This document shows, in pieces, positions 1 to 11,573 of a stretch of 64,000 nucleotides of DNA (position 1 is its first letter; every line of letters starts with the position of its first letter). The DNA is from Diphasiastrum complanatum (Eukaryota; Streptophyta; Lycopodiopsida; Lycopodiales; Lycopodiaceae): NCBI GenBank assembly GCA_029204225.1, contig CM055109.1:44517054-44581053 (forward strand), read 5' to 3'. Both the position numbers and the translations under genes were made by a program. The notes beneath the pieces are model-generated. The model was given only the letters and a program-made list of their open reading frames with translations, was not told the DNA's origin and searched no databases.

Positions 1-570
1 AACTGATATAACCCAAATCCAAGCTGAAGCAACAAAAGAATGCTAGTATTAATAAGGCATTATGTTCGAGTGCAAGTTGGTAAAAAGTAGGAAAATCCAT
101 TTTTCAAGGCCTGCCCACCCTAATCCAAAGGGTTTTGAACTCTCTTGCCACCTATCTTCTCCTGCACCCCCAAGGTCAGCCTCAAGTTTGGGAAGTAAAA
201 CCTTATAAAAAACATGCATTTTCTTTTTTTGGAAAGGCTAAGTATACTATTATATTTTCACAAATGTACAAGTACAAAAAAGCTGTACGCGGCATCAAAG
301 GCCATTACATTAACCCCCATCCGTAAAGGAAGCGACAAGTTCTAGGAAAAGTAAAAGACTTCAGCACACCAGGCAGGGAGGCAGTCCATAACAACTAAAC
401 CACAGTGGAGAAATACATAGCAAGCCGCAGACATGTGGTAGCCAATAGGGGCGAAGTAGAGGCGTCAAAAACTTGCATGTTATGTGTCAACCATATCATC
501 CACAAAACAGAAAGCCTACAAAAAGATGCCAGAAACGAAGCGACGAACTATGTAGAGCAGGCGGATCATT
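1..570. other. No recognisable gene
   Basis: I see no conserved protein motif, RNA gene or repeat array here. Short open frames exist on both strands but resemble nothing I recognise and have ordinary composition. The minisatellite begins at its right edge. Confidence 0.5.
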
Positions 571-1007
571 TGCGGTCCTCCGGCCGTGACGGGAGGTTCT
601 GAGGCCATCTACGACCTCTGCAGTCATATACGGACCTCTGCGGTCCCTAGTGCGGTCCGTCTGTGGTCGTCTGCGGTCCTCCCGTCGCGGCGGGAGGTTC
701 TGAGGCCATTTGCGACCTCTGCAGTCATCTACGACCTCTGCGACCCTCTGCGGTCATATACGGTTCTTTGTGGTCATCTGCGGCCATCTACAGTCATCTG
801 CGGTCCCTAGTGCGGTCCGTCTGTGGTCGTCTACGGTCCTCCCGCCGCGGCGGGAGGTTCTGAGGCCATCTGCGACCTCTGCAGTCATATACGGTCCTTT
901 GCGACCTCTGCGATCATCTGCGGTCCTCTGCGACCCTCTGCGGTCCCTAGTGCGGTCCTCTGCGACCTCTGCGGTCATCTACGGTCATCTGCGGCCTCTA
1001 CAGTCCT
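571..1007. repeat. GC-rich minisatellite, ~10 bp period, block 1
   Basis: The block consists of decamers of the type CTCTGCGGTC, ATCTACGGTC and CTCTGCGACC, joined head to tail. A longer module recurs three times, at 577-596, 678-697 and 838-857. It is centred on CCTCCCGCCGCGGCGGGAGG, which is a perfect 20 bp palindrome at 838-857 and imperfect in the other two copies. Each copy is followed by GGTTCTGAGGCC. Because 10 is not a multiple of 3 and stop codons are rare in the unit, several frames stay open on both strands; I do not regard these as genes. A second block of the same repeat lies at 15179-15678. Confidence 0.9.
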
Positions 1008-1017
1008 CAATATAATT

Positions 1018-1790
1018 CCTACTTAAATCCAAATATCTCAAGCTCTTCAACATTGTCAATCCGATTGGTAAGTGACCTGAACATCAACCATTGCATGTTA
1101 GTATTTCAAATTATAGATAACTATATTTTTAGAATTTGTGCTTTAAATAATTAACAATATATCTGTATTGACACTTAATATTTAGCTTTTAAAGACTAGT
1201 CCATGATAATCCATTGATACAATATCATATTGATCAATATTATTAGATTTTGAAACTCATAAGCCAACATCACGATTGTTGTAAGTGCTTGACAATGAAA
1301 GAGTTTTGACATCTGTGATTTGATTTGTACCGTAAGATTTAGTGACTTGAGCCATAACCAAGCATAAATGACATTGTTGGAGGTATTCAATCACCTCCAT
1401 TTCATTTCCATATTTTTAAGCCACAAAATAGAAGTTTGTATGCAAAGAAAAAACTCAACAAAACTATAATGCACAACATAATTCTTAAAAAAATACAGTT
1501 TAACCTCTCTATCCTAATGCATGATTTGTCAAAATTATAATAAGGTAAAAATTTCAACTAGTCATTTTGTTGTGTTATTGATATAGTCAAATGTTTAACA
1601 ATTCCATTGATCTACTACCAGTCAATTGGTTGTTGTCTAGTTGCAAATTCCAAACCGATGTGCAATTTGCGAAAGAAGAAGGGATTTGGGCCAAACCTTG
1701 CTTTGTGCCTATATTCAAAGACAATAACTGGCTCATCATACCCAATTCAATTGGTATATACCTGTACATCAAACAATTTTGAATAGATCT
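1018..1790 (-). pseudogene. Leucine-rich-repeat protein fragment (receptor-kinase type)
   Basis: Read on the minus strand, 1772-1587 encodes plant-type LRR residues: IPIELGMMSQLLSLNIG, then IPSSFANCTSVWNLQLDNN and QLTG. A second exon starts after a TTCAG acceptor near 1077 and reads HLPIGLTMLKSLRYLDLSRN, again a plant extracellular LRR. Single-LRR exons separated by introns are seen in several LRR receptor-kinase subfamilies. The second exon runs straight into the minisatellite at about 1007, and no transmembrane segment or kinase domain is visible. I call it a truncated relic. An LRR-only protein is an alternative. Confidence 0.6.
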
Positions 1791-1999
1791 ATGAGTTACA
1801 CATAAATTTATGGAGGTTGAGGCTAAACCTTCTTAAAGTGAATTTCATGGAACCTAAGTTTCAATAAAAATCAGTAACCATTTTGTCTCTTTGAATCATA
1901 GCAAAAAAAAGGAAGTGTAACAACCAAGCATAGAACATATGTTGCATTGCACAATTCAAGAAGAGGAGATTAGATCTTACCTATCAAGTTATTTCCATG
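1791..1999. other. Flank of Ty3 insertion with target duplication
   Basis: No gene is seen. CCATG at 1995-1999 is repeated at 14867-14871, directly after the right LTR, and is the 5 bp target-site duplication of the Ty3 element. Confidence 0.7.
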
Positions 2000-2894
2000 T
2001 ATGGTGGCCGGAATACAAGGCCCAAGGGGCATTTCAATGGAGCTTGGGAGAACTCAGGAAAGTAGTACCTTACAGGGATGAAGCTAATGTAAATATCAAT
2101 TTTGCATAATTAATGGCCCAAGCATGGCATCCTGCGTCTATAAGCCCATCTTGAAGAGCCGTCAATAGATAAGTTGCGTTAGGCCCCAAGTATGGCACCC
2201 TGCGTGCATGAGTCCAACTTGTGGTGCCATTAGTCACTAGGGGGCAGGAAACCAATTTTTGCAAGTCTCAATGTTTAAACTTAGACTTAAAAAAGTATAC
2301 AAAAGTCAATGTCAAGATTCTAAAAAGAACTTGCATTCTATATTGAGACTTGAAATTCCTAGTCTCATAAGTAAATGTGGAAAGGACACTCCACAAGCTT
2401 CTATAAAGAGAAGTCCCTTCTATGTAATTTGCATCCTTAATGTATGAGAGCTAAGTGCTGCCATTTTGGGTCCACTTGTGCTAATTTTGGTGTTTGGCTA
2501 AATTTAGTGTGACTTTGTGTAGTATGCATATTTGCTTAAGTTCTTGCTATTTTAGCCCCATTTTAGCATAAGTGCTTCCTCTTTGAGTGTTTCTATTTCT
2601 AGTTAAGCTTGTAGAGTGTGGTTAAAAAGAGTAGACTGGATGTTAGAGTGAGAGTGGGTGGAAGAGTGTGTGTGTGAGTGTGTTGGAAGAATGTGAGAGA
2701 GGTGAGATAGATAGAGTTAATGGTTAGCTTATCTTGGTGATGTTTTGGTTGGAATGCTATTTGTTTGCAAGTAGAAGTAGATGTTAACACTCTTTGTTTT
2801 GCAAGCATCTTCATGGCTCCTAGGTTCGAGCCCGCTTCCCGTGCTACAAACAACTTAGGAAGAAAAGGTGGAAACCTTCTACTTCTTGACAACA
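2000..2894 (+). repeat. 5' LTR of Ty3 element
   Basis: This aligns end to end with 13979-14866. The first bases are TATGGTGGCCGG here and TGTGGGGGCCGG in the right copy, so the canonical TG terminus has mutated to TA in this copy. It ends in GACAACA before the primer site. The copies differ by scattered substitutions and by a 7 bp stretch near 2185 that is absent from the right copy. Confidence 0.93.
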
Positions 2895-2895
2895 T

Positions 2896-2913
2896 TGTCG
2901 CCGTTGCCGGGGA
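2896..2913 (+). promoter_or_regulatory. Primer-binding site, tRNA-Asp type
   Basis: TGTCGCCGTTGCCGGGGA lies one base after the LTR. It differs at one position from the complement of the plant tRNA-Asp 3' end, the primer used by many Athila-like Ty3 elements. Confidence 0.85.
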
Positions 2914-4280
2914 GCCAAATGCTTGCTAACTTTTGTTGTTTTTAATTTTTTCTCTACTTGCTTTGTTGTAGGGACTGGTCACTAGTTTTTAGTGGTTACT
3001 TTGCAAAAAATTTTATGACTGTTATGCTTGTGGTTTGGGTGTTTTGAGCATATGTATGTGAGGAACTATCATGAAACTATCATTCCCCCACAAGACAATG
3101 CAAAAAAACAGCCTTCAAACTAATTTTTAAACCATCATGAATCTGCCTCCCCAAATTTGACTGTGGCAACTTCACAAAACTGCCAAAACAGGGTCTTGAA
3201 TCCCCAACTGATGTTTGGAGGCCTAAATCTTGACAACTTTCCTCGCCCTCTTAACTGAAGATAAAACAGAGAATGAACTACCATCTATCAGAGCGGCGAG
3301 CCTAAATAGTAAGATCTGAAGGTTTTACTCAGAAAAAACCCCCTGGACTTGTTTTGGTTTCCCAAAACTCCAAAACTACTCAAATTGGCTCGCCTAGCTC
3401 AAATTAGAGAGACAATTACTTGCTGAAGACTATATCAAAAGGGCGAGCCAAGAGCTGCACCATTGTCGAGATATCTTACTTCAAAGTTTTTGGGAAACTT
3501 GTCTCTACAGCCTCAGTAAAAACCCATCTTGGCTCGCCTCCTTCACCATTGATAGATCTCATTAAGCCCAGTACACGATTCAAAGGGCGAGCCAAGAACC
3601 CAACTACTCATCATTCTAGATTGAAAAGTGTGAAAATCCTGATTTTTTACATTTTCTGAGATCCCAAATAGCCTGCCAACTGGGATTCAAGATTTGATAA
3701 ATGCCAAAGTGTCATATCTCATTGTTCCCTCAAGGTCTTGGTTCGCCTATTTGCAGGTGGCATCCTCTACTTGTGAAGAAGCTTTTGAGTCAGGAGAACC
3801 AAGATCCCCACAGGATTGGCCAGAAACAAAGAAAATCCAAAATTTACTATTTTTGGTCTAAAAGCTTCGATTTGTAATATGTTGGCTCGCCTCCTTCACT
3901 ATTGATAGATCTCATTGAGCCCAGTACATTGTCTCGAGGGTGAACCAAGAGCCCAAGTACTCATCATTCTACATTCCCATTCCCATCTTAAATCTTCAGA
4001 TTTGCTTCCCTCATTCACTCTCCGACAATCCCCAAATCCACATGTCTTGAGAGTTGTTACAAATCCCAAATCTGCATTCCCCAAATTCTAGCACCCAAAT
4101 TCTAGGATCCCAAAAATCCTAGAATTCCCAATTCCACCTCCCCAGATCTCATTCCCCAATTCCATATTCTAAACCTTACATTTGTACATTTCCAATCTCA
4201 CATTCCCAGAGTTTGAATTCTTGAATCCCCAAACAAGATACTTTTCTTAGCTGCGAACTTAGACAAGATCTTTTGTTTGG
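2914..4280 (+). other. Untranslated leader of Ty3 element with repeated GGCGAGCC words
   Basis: The leader has no coding potential. The decamer GGCGAGCCAA and its complement TTGGCTCGCC recur many times. A longer passage is duplicated directly: about 3530-3570 and 3884-3928 share 'GGCTCGCCTCCTTCAC' followed by 'ATTGATAGATCTCATT'. The same words reappear in the 3' untranslated part (about 11100-11500). The leader could fold or bind an element protein, but nothing in the sequence decides this. Confidence 0.7.
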
Positions 4281-6111
4281 ATGCAACTAAGATCAGGTCG
4301 AAAGACTAAATCTAGGATCTCGAGAGAGGGAGGAAGTTCACTTGGAGACCAGGAACCATCAACTAGCCATCCCCAACCCCAAAATCTCCAAGAGCAGTTC
4401 GACATGGCTGCCAATAATCCAAATCAACCTCAAGAGAATCCAATACCACCTGAGGCACCAGGAGCTCAAAGGATCCCCAACCCGTTAGCCTTTGCTATAC
4501 CATTACCAGGAGCCATTCCACATAATCGACGAGCTCCTAGACTCGATCTACCATGATATAATGGTACTACCGACCCTGCACGCTACCTTCAGATTTATGA
4601 GGAAGCATGTAAAGTCTATGGAGAGAACTCCAGAAGAAAAACTCCGACTCTTTAGTATGACCCTCACTGATGTCGCTCGCGAGTGGTATTTCAACCTTGA
4701 GCGTCACGAACGAAACGAGTGGGAATCACTCAAGGACTCCTTCATTAAGAGGTTCAAATCATCCAAGTTTCTTCAAAGCCCATTTTTATTGCCTAGTAAG
4801 ATCAAAATGAGAAAGGATGAGAGGGTACGCGATTACATCAAACGACTCAAGCGTCTTAAGACTGAATGCCCTGCCCACTTAGCACCTGATCAGGCCGTGC
4901 TCATATGGTTCATGGCTGGCCTCCCGAAATCTATCCAGCGTGAACTTAGACCTCCAGAATCCTATGCTACCTTACATGATGCTATGGATGATGCCATCCG
5001 CGAAGAGGATGAAGGCTTCGATGAAGAATACGAACCCCAACGTTCTTCAGCCATTGTCTCTGACCAAAGCCATAGATCTCAAGGTGAAGGATCCTCTGCC
5101 GATGTTGCCACACAATTGTCGTTACAACTTGAAACCATGAATAAAATCCACCAGGCACAGATGGATAAGATATCCAAAGATTTTGAACAGAAATTGAAAA
5201 ATACCACACCGCAAGGGCCTATTGTCAACCAATTTTCCAAGCGTGATAATGTTTGGTGTCCCACATGTCAACAAAATCACACGGCGAACAAATGTCCACA
5301 GAATAGACAAATAGCCCAAAGGTTTTGCATCTTTTGCGACACCAACAATCATGATACATCTACTTGTATCTACAATCCAAGAATACAAGCCATTGCACGA
5401 CAATACCAGTGGAGGATGCAACAACAGGGTCCCCAAATTACGAGCTACCAAAGGCCCACATTCCAACAAGCACCTCAACAATGCTTAGCACTATCTGGAC
5501 CGAATAACGTAGCACCAGCCTTAGTAGTGCAACAGCCTGGGCCTCCAATGAACCGCCAAATCATCCCAGCAAACCTTGCTACCACAAGTCATGATCCTCA
5601 ACCTCAGCTAGAGTTCAGCCTTGAGAATGTCTATATGCCTGAGGATCAAGGGTTCCCCTGTTTTTACTCAGATGGAATTAAAGCTTCTATTTATCCTTTA
5701 TTTACCACACAACAACGTTTCTATGGAAATAGAGCACCTATCCAATGTTATGGCTGTGGAGAGAACCACCGCATCGCCGAGTGCTCATATAAAGGCACCT
5801 ACACACCTATCTGTAGGGAATGTGGCCATGGCCATTGCTATGAAGATTGCCCATCCCGAGCAGTAGAGCCGCAAGTTGACGCACCTGTCAACCTTGCAAC
5901 TATTGTACATGATAGGAGAGCAAAATCTACAAAACTAGAAGCCCCTGTCTATGTTCAGACATGTGCCCAACACTTGAAAGAGTCCCTAGTGGTAGAGAGA
6001 ATTTTGAACGAGGAGCATAGTCAACCCCATACTATAAGCCACTACACTAAATCCATTGGACCAAGAGAGTATCCCAACCCGCAAAATAAAAAGATCGTTA
6101 TATCAAGGTAA
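4281..6111 (+). pseudogene. gag: Ty3 gag (capsid/nucleocapsid), frameshifted
   Basis: Gag packages the element RNA. It starts with a basic, proline-rich N-terminus at 4281. That frame stops at TGA 4554-4556, where CGA would restore arginine, and a frameshift near 4600-4640 moves the reading to the frame that stays open to 6111. The retrotransposon gag domain follows, with AREWYFNLE and IKRLKRLKTECP. Two zinc-binding clusters are visible: CPTCQQNHTANKC with CIFCDTNNHDTSTC (about 5260-5380), and CYGCGENHRIAEC with CRECGHGHCYEDC (about 5750-5860). Having more than one knuckle pair is unusual. The product continued into protease by another frame change near 6110. Confidence 0.88.
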
Positions 6112-6870
6112 AAAAGTGGATCCAAGAGGAGCAAGCTAAGGCCCCTATTGGTGATCTCACTCGGCCAATAGAACCTATGGATTTGCCTGTACACTCGAAC
6201 AAAGTTGTGAATGCTTCTACCTCAACCATGAACCAGGAAGGGCTTATCCAACCTGAGTTTGATGAAGAACCCTTCACCTCCCTAGAACCAGGAGGGAGTG
6301 GGACTGAAGCCTTAACTGCTTTATTGTCTAGTCATGTCACCCTGCCCTTAGGTGATGTTTTGAAGAGTTCCAAACCCCTACACCAAGTCTTAACCGTCTG
6401 GTTAGGAGATACAAATACACCTACAAGACCCTCCATGACTGGAGAAAGTGATGATGACCAGTTCATAATGGCCATTGGTGCTACTTGGGAAAATGAGAAA
6501 AGTAATGTTACCCTACCTGTTTAGCACAAGAACCTCCCTTCAGTAGCTGTTGTTATTGATTGTGGTTCAGGTGTAAAAATCATGTCATCACACATATATC
6601 GAGAGTGGGGGCTAAGTTCCTTAAATCCCACAAGTTTTTCTATAAAACTTGCTGATCAGAGCTATGTCAAACCCATGGGAATTGTTGAAAATGTACATGT
6701 GAAGGTCACTGACCTTCGCTTCGTCATTAACTTCATAGTCTTAGATCTTCCAAAAACAATCCCATCTTACCGACTTTTGTTATGAAGACCCTGGCTAAAG
6801 TTAGACAAAGTACGCCATGACTGGGGTACAGCTCGTATCACATTGGAGAATTGGGATTGAGCCGTGAGAG
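6112..6870 (+). pseudogene. Ty3 protease region
   Basis: This is the aspartic protease of the polyprotein, which cleaves Gag-Pol. The frame continues from 6112 with acidic linker sequence to a TAG near 6524, then VIDCGSGVKIMS at about 6555-6590. This fits the DGGSGVN-type catalytic loop of Ty3 proteases, although the aspartate is followed by Cys rather than Ser, Thr or Gly. Downstream is the flap-like VHVKVTDLRFVINFIVLD and RPWLK after a TGA at about 6783. At least three stops interrupt it, so it is inactive. Confidence 0.75.
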
Positions 6871-8585
6871 TCGATCCGAATACCTGGACCATTAAGCCTG
6901 CGAGCCCGTTAGAAGAAATGACTTTGTCCACTACCGATCACACGATCGATCAAAATCTAAAAAAGCGCTACAAGCCATTGGGAATCCATCAAGACTCTGA
7001 TACTGATATCATCAATTGGATTGCTGCTCTAGCTATAGTCGATTGTATGAGCTTTGTAAAAGGATCCATCTCCCTACTCCGAGAAGCCAATCAAGAGTCA
7101 AAACCTGCAAACCAAAAGTCTGTCACCCTTGATGATGAGATCAAAATCGGGGTAAACATGGTTGAACTATCATGGCTTCCATTAGAACCACCCCTAGAAC
7201 CCTGTGAAGAAGAATTTCTTCCTTGGTGCTCAGTAATTACCTTGGAAGATGATGTGGGATATTCTGATGGACAAGCATTATCTTACTTTGATCCCCAACG
7301 TTATGGAGAAAGACGACTACCAGAAGACGTCTCTAAAATCCCATCCCTGGCTAAGGTCTCTAAAGAGCCTCGCCCCACAAGTGTATATCAATATCGGGTC
7401 AAGATAAGCCAATGGGACAATCCAGTAGATGAAGCCATAACCAGTGTGGACACCACGTTGTGGGACCCCCTTGAGAAGACAGTTTTTCTCTCAAACCCTC
7501 CTATCTGCTCGTGCTCTGTCAATACGTTGGTAGTGAAGAAACCAACTTCCAAAATACCTGCTAATCTAAAGGGAAAAGCTAAGATGGGTTGTGATCGTCC
7601 ACAACTCATGAATACCAAAATTCAACCAATAGACACTGCATCTAAGGTCTCAAAAAGAGTCTCGACAACATCCACTTCTCCATCCCAAAATCAGGAACTA
7701 AGACATGATTTAGAATCGACGGCTGAGCCTTTGCACGATGTACCAGCATACTTTCGAGACTATACCTTAGATGATGTGATCGTTGCTATGCCCCAAGCCC
7801 AGCGAGAACCTGACTTGAATGACACAACTGAAAATTCTTGTTTGTATGAGGGTCCTGCAAAAGTCCAACCTCTAGATCTAGCCGATCCTGGAGAAGGAGA
7901 GAAGATGGTCTATGTAGGTGAACAACTTACTACTGAAGAGCTATCTGATCTAAGAGACCTCCTATGAGAATACCATGATTGTTTTGCATGGTCCTACAAG
8001 GATCTGAAGGGAATACCACCTGAAGTAGTGCAACACACCATTCCGCTAGTCGATGGTGCCGAACTGAAAGTGAGTCGACCTTATCGCTGCAACCCCCATT
8101 ACTCCGAACTGATTCAACAAGAGTTGGAAAAGTTACTAGAAGCTGGATTCATATATGAGATTGAGCATACCGACTAGGTATCCCCAATTGTGATTGTGCC
8201 TAAAAAGAATGGAAAACTATGCATTTGTGTATACCTTAAAAAACTTAATGCAATCACAAAGAAGGACCACTTTCCCTTGCCCTTTACCGAAGGAGTGCTC
8301 GAACGAATAGCAGGAGAAGAGGCCTATAGTTTCCTCGACGGATTCAGTGGGTACAACCAAGTGCAAATAGCACCTGAAGGCCAGCATAAAACTACCTTTG
8401 CAACCGCATGGGGGACTTATGCTTTTCGCATAATGCCATTTGGGTTGTGTAATGCACCAAGCACCTTCCAGAGGGTTATGCAACATGCCTTCAAGGAGTT
8501 TCTTCAGAAATTCTTAGAAGTATTCCTTGATGATTTCTGTGTACATTCAGCCTGTAGGTATCACTTAATCATGGCATCGTGCTAG
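6864..8585 (+). pseudogene. pol: Ty3 reverse transcriptase with long N-terminal linker
   Basis: A 367-codon acidic linker (6864-7967) with no recognised domain precedes the RT. After TGA at 7965 the fingers and palm read clearly: PRPYR-like SRPYRCNP, SPIVIVPKKNGK, then YSFLDGFSGYNQ and FRIMPFGLCNAPSTFQRVM. FLDDF replaces the usual YxDD box. A TAG at 8176 sits where tryptophan (TGG) is expected. The thumb is shortened by a deletion near 8560, beyond which GHITSQYGIATDPNK appears in another frame. RT copies the element RNA to cDNA; this copy cannot encode it intact. Confidence 0.9.
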
Positions 8586-9330
8586 GACATATCACATCGC
8601 AATACGGAATTGCCACTGATCCAAATAAGATAAAAGTAGTAATTGAGATGACCATGTCCAAAACAGTGCGTGATGTCTATACCTTTATGGGGCACGCCAA
8701 TTACTATAGATATATTTGCATTATTGGCCTTGCCTCTCTACCGCCTCATTGTTGAACCTAAGTGGACACAGGAAGCCCTAGACATCTTCGAGAAGATTAA
8801 GCAAGCCTTGGTCACTGCCCCAATCCTACGGTCTCCAAATTGGAGCATCGAATTTCACGTGCACACGGATGCATCTAAGTATGCAATAGGGATCATGTTG
8901 ACCCAGCTAGGTGAGAAAAAGAAAGATTTCTCCATCCGCTTCGCGAGCCGTCAGCTCATTGAAGCCAAAGTTAACTACACTACCACCGAACGGGAGGCCC
9001 TTGCCATGATTTTTAGCATTAAGAAATTTCGACATTACCTTTTGGCCAACCCTTTCGCCTTTTATGTTGACCATCAACCATTGTTATATCTGGTAAATCA
9101 ACCTTGTACAACGGGCCGTATTACACGATGGCTTTTATAGCTTCAAGAGTTTGAAGATAGTGGTTAGGACCGGAAAGCAACATTATTTGGCTGACCACCT
9201 TCTAGATTGACGACACGTCGAGAAGAAATGGGAGTTGATGATGAACTCCCGGATGCTCATATTTTTTATGCTAATGTAGTTCCAGAATGGGCTGCCTATA
9301 GTTGAGTATCTTGTGAGGGGACGACCTGAT
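8586..9330 (+). pseudogene. pol: Ty3 RNase H and connection
   Basis: RNase H degrades the RNA strand during reverse transcription. HTDASKYAIG (about 8860-8890) contains the first catalytic aspartate. TEREALAMIFSIKKFRHYL supplies the glutamate helix and VDHQPLLYLVNQ the third acidic position. TAG at 9138 is one step from CAG (Gln). Beyond it GKQHYLADHL is the usual link toward integrase. Several further stops follow. Confidence 0.85.
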
Positions 9331-9401
9331 CCTTCCCTACCTTTCGTAGATCAACGAAAGTTGATAATAAAAGCTACCCCGTATAGCTTAATAGCTGGAC
9401 A

Positions 9402-10545
9402 ACTTTATTGAATGGGGATACACCATATCCTTCGAAGATGCCTACTGGACCATGAAATAAAACCTATTATTAGTACAACTCATGAAGGAATTGGTGGTGG
9501 TCACTTGGCCGCTGACGCTACTACTCGAAAGGTCCTCCAAGAAGGATTTTGGTGGCCTACCCTACACCGTGATGTGGCAACCTTTGTGAAACACTGTGAT
9601 GTGTGCCAAAGAGCCAAAAAATAGAGAAAATCTGGGTTTATGCCTTTAAAGCCTATCATAGCAGAAAATCCTTTCAAATAATGGGGCATAGATTATGTTG
9701 TTCCCATCCACCCAGCCGCTAGAGGAAGTCAAGCCCGACATATTATAGTGGCAACAGATTATTTTACAAAGTGGGTAGAAGCGAAGGCTGTTAGAGTAGC
9801 CAATGCAACCAGCACAGCTAAGTTTCTCTATGAGAACATCATCACGCACTTCGGTTGCCCTTTAGGACTTGTGAGTGATCGCGGAACTCACTTCCTAAAT
9901 GAAACAATACGAATACTCCTAGCTGAATTCCTTGTGGTTCATCGCAAGAGTACGCTTTATTATCCCCGATGTAATGGACAGGCCGAATCTTCCAACAAGA
10001 TTTTGTGCGACATTATCACAAAGACCGTGGAAGCCAGTAGGTCCGATTGGGAGCATAAACTCCAAGCAGCTTTATGGGTGTTTCGAACAACCTATAAGCT
10101 TGCCACTGGCCATACCCCATTTCAACTAGTCTATGGACTCGAGGCTGTAATGTCTGCTGAGTTCATTGTCCCTAGCCTAAGAGTAGCCATGATGGAACGA
10201 TTAGACACAAGTAAGTCTACCCAACGTCGATTAGGCTTACTGATGAATTTATGCGAAACCCGAACCATTGCCTTGCATGCATTGCACACCGAAAAGAAAC
10301 GCCGCAAAGCTTGGCATGACCATATCCTAAAACAAAAGGACTTACACAAAGGTAACCTAGCATTAATGTATTAGAGCAAGGTCACGAAAGGCAAATTGAA
10401 ATTTTCATGCCTCGGTCCCTACCAAGTAATGAAAATATTTGAAAATCGCGCAGTTCAATTGGCCACACTGGAGGGTGACCTTTTACCCACCTTGGTAAAT
10501 GGTAGTCGGCTAAGGCGCTATCACCACTTACCTCCCACTATATAA
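9402..10545 (+). pseudogene. pol: Ty3 integrase
   Basis: Integrase inserts the cDNA. The zinc-binding HHCC module is visible: H in THEGIGGGH, the second H a few residues on, then CDVCQRAKK (to 9624). The catalytic core follows, with the first D in VATDYFTKWVEA (9745-9785), the second in SDRGTHF (about 9880) and E in NGQAES (about 9980). The C-terminal part contains LGPYQVMKIF and ends at TATAA near 10543. Stops at 9622 (TAG), 9680 (TAA) and 10372 (TAG) break the frame, and each could derive from a glutamine codon by C to T. Confidence 0.9.
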
Positions 10546-11573
10546 ACTTCATCATTTTTTTTTGTATGATTATTTTTTGCCTTTCTTTGGATTTTCCCAG
10601 TTGTTTATGAACGGTTTTTCTATTTGTCTGTCTTTTTGTGATACAATGTATAGGGAGTGGTGTTATGTGTAGAGAGTAGAGTATCTCTAGGGACGAAAAA
10701 ACAATCTACATGGTTCATGGAGTTAGTACTAGTTACAGGTAAGGACGTTGAAGGCCACCAAATATAGTAACAAAGTGAATCAACATTGGGTCCAAAAAAA
10801 AAAAAAACTTTGAACTCAGTGCCAAAATCAGTGCTAGTGAAGGAAATACCATTTGCCAATGATCGGAACAGTTCCAAACCCTTCACTATTCAGCCAAGTA
10901 GAACAACACAAGTCACCAACGGAGACAAAAACCTCAATATCTCTCCCAATTTTCATTGTCTTGATTCTCCTATTTGACCATGGCTAGAACACATCTTGAT
11001 AAGTCTAAATTGAGTCAGGGGAACCATGAACCCTAAATCCCAACCCTGTAGGCCAAAAATAGTAAAAATCACTTAAACCCACCTACAGGCTTGTCTTTTT
11101 GAGTTGTTGCCTCGCCCTCTTCACAGTAGACTCCTCATGTTATGCTCTATCAACTACGACTGAGGCGAACCAAGACTCCTAGCCAATTTCTGTTGGGGAC
11201 CCATTTTTCAGAAATCACTTAACAGGCTCCCCACACGTGTGAAGATGACATCATGGTTCACCCCCTTTGATATTTTGCACATCTTTCTATGCTAAAACTA
11301 TTGTCCAAACGGCAAGCCAAGATCCCCAGCCAAACTGCCAAAAATAGAGATTTAGTGATTTTTTGAGTTGAACTAAGTTTTTTGGCCATTTTTAGCATCG
11401 GTTTGGGTCCCCACACGTGTGAATGACCTGATCTTGGTTCGCCTTTGTCACCATTGATCTTAGAATGTCCTTTTTAGTCGATTTGATATCTAACATCTTG
11501 GTTCACCAAATTTGGGGGGGGGGGGGGGGGTCTATATAAGGAGGTGGCAAGGTCAAGAAAGGCTCGCATTTCA
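10546..11573 (+). other. Ty3 post-pol spacer with G tract and TATA-like box
   Basis: This is non-coding. It repeats the leader words (CCTCGCCCTCTTCAC, TTGGTTCGCC and GGCAAGCCAAGA at 11100-11510). A run of about 18 G (11512-11530) is followed immediately by TCTATATAAGG (11531-11541), a good TATA-box match. It lies about 35 bp before the first ATG of the next ORF. That distance would put a transcription start at or next to the ATG, so an internal promoter is possible but unproven. Confidence 0.55.

Noticed and set aside
586-1026. Overlapping open frames of 66-101 codons on both strands in the minisatellite
   Set aside because: They come from a stop-poor 10 bp repeat read in every frame; composition follows the repeat and no start context or homology exists.
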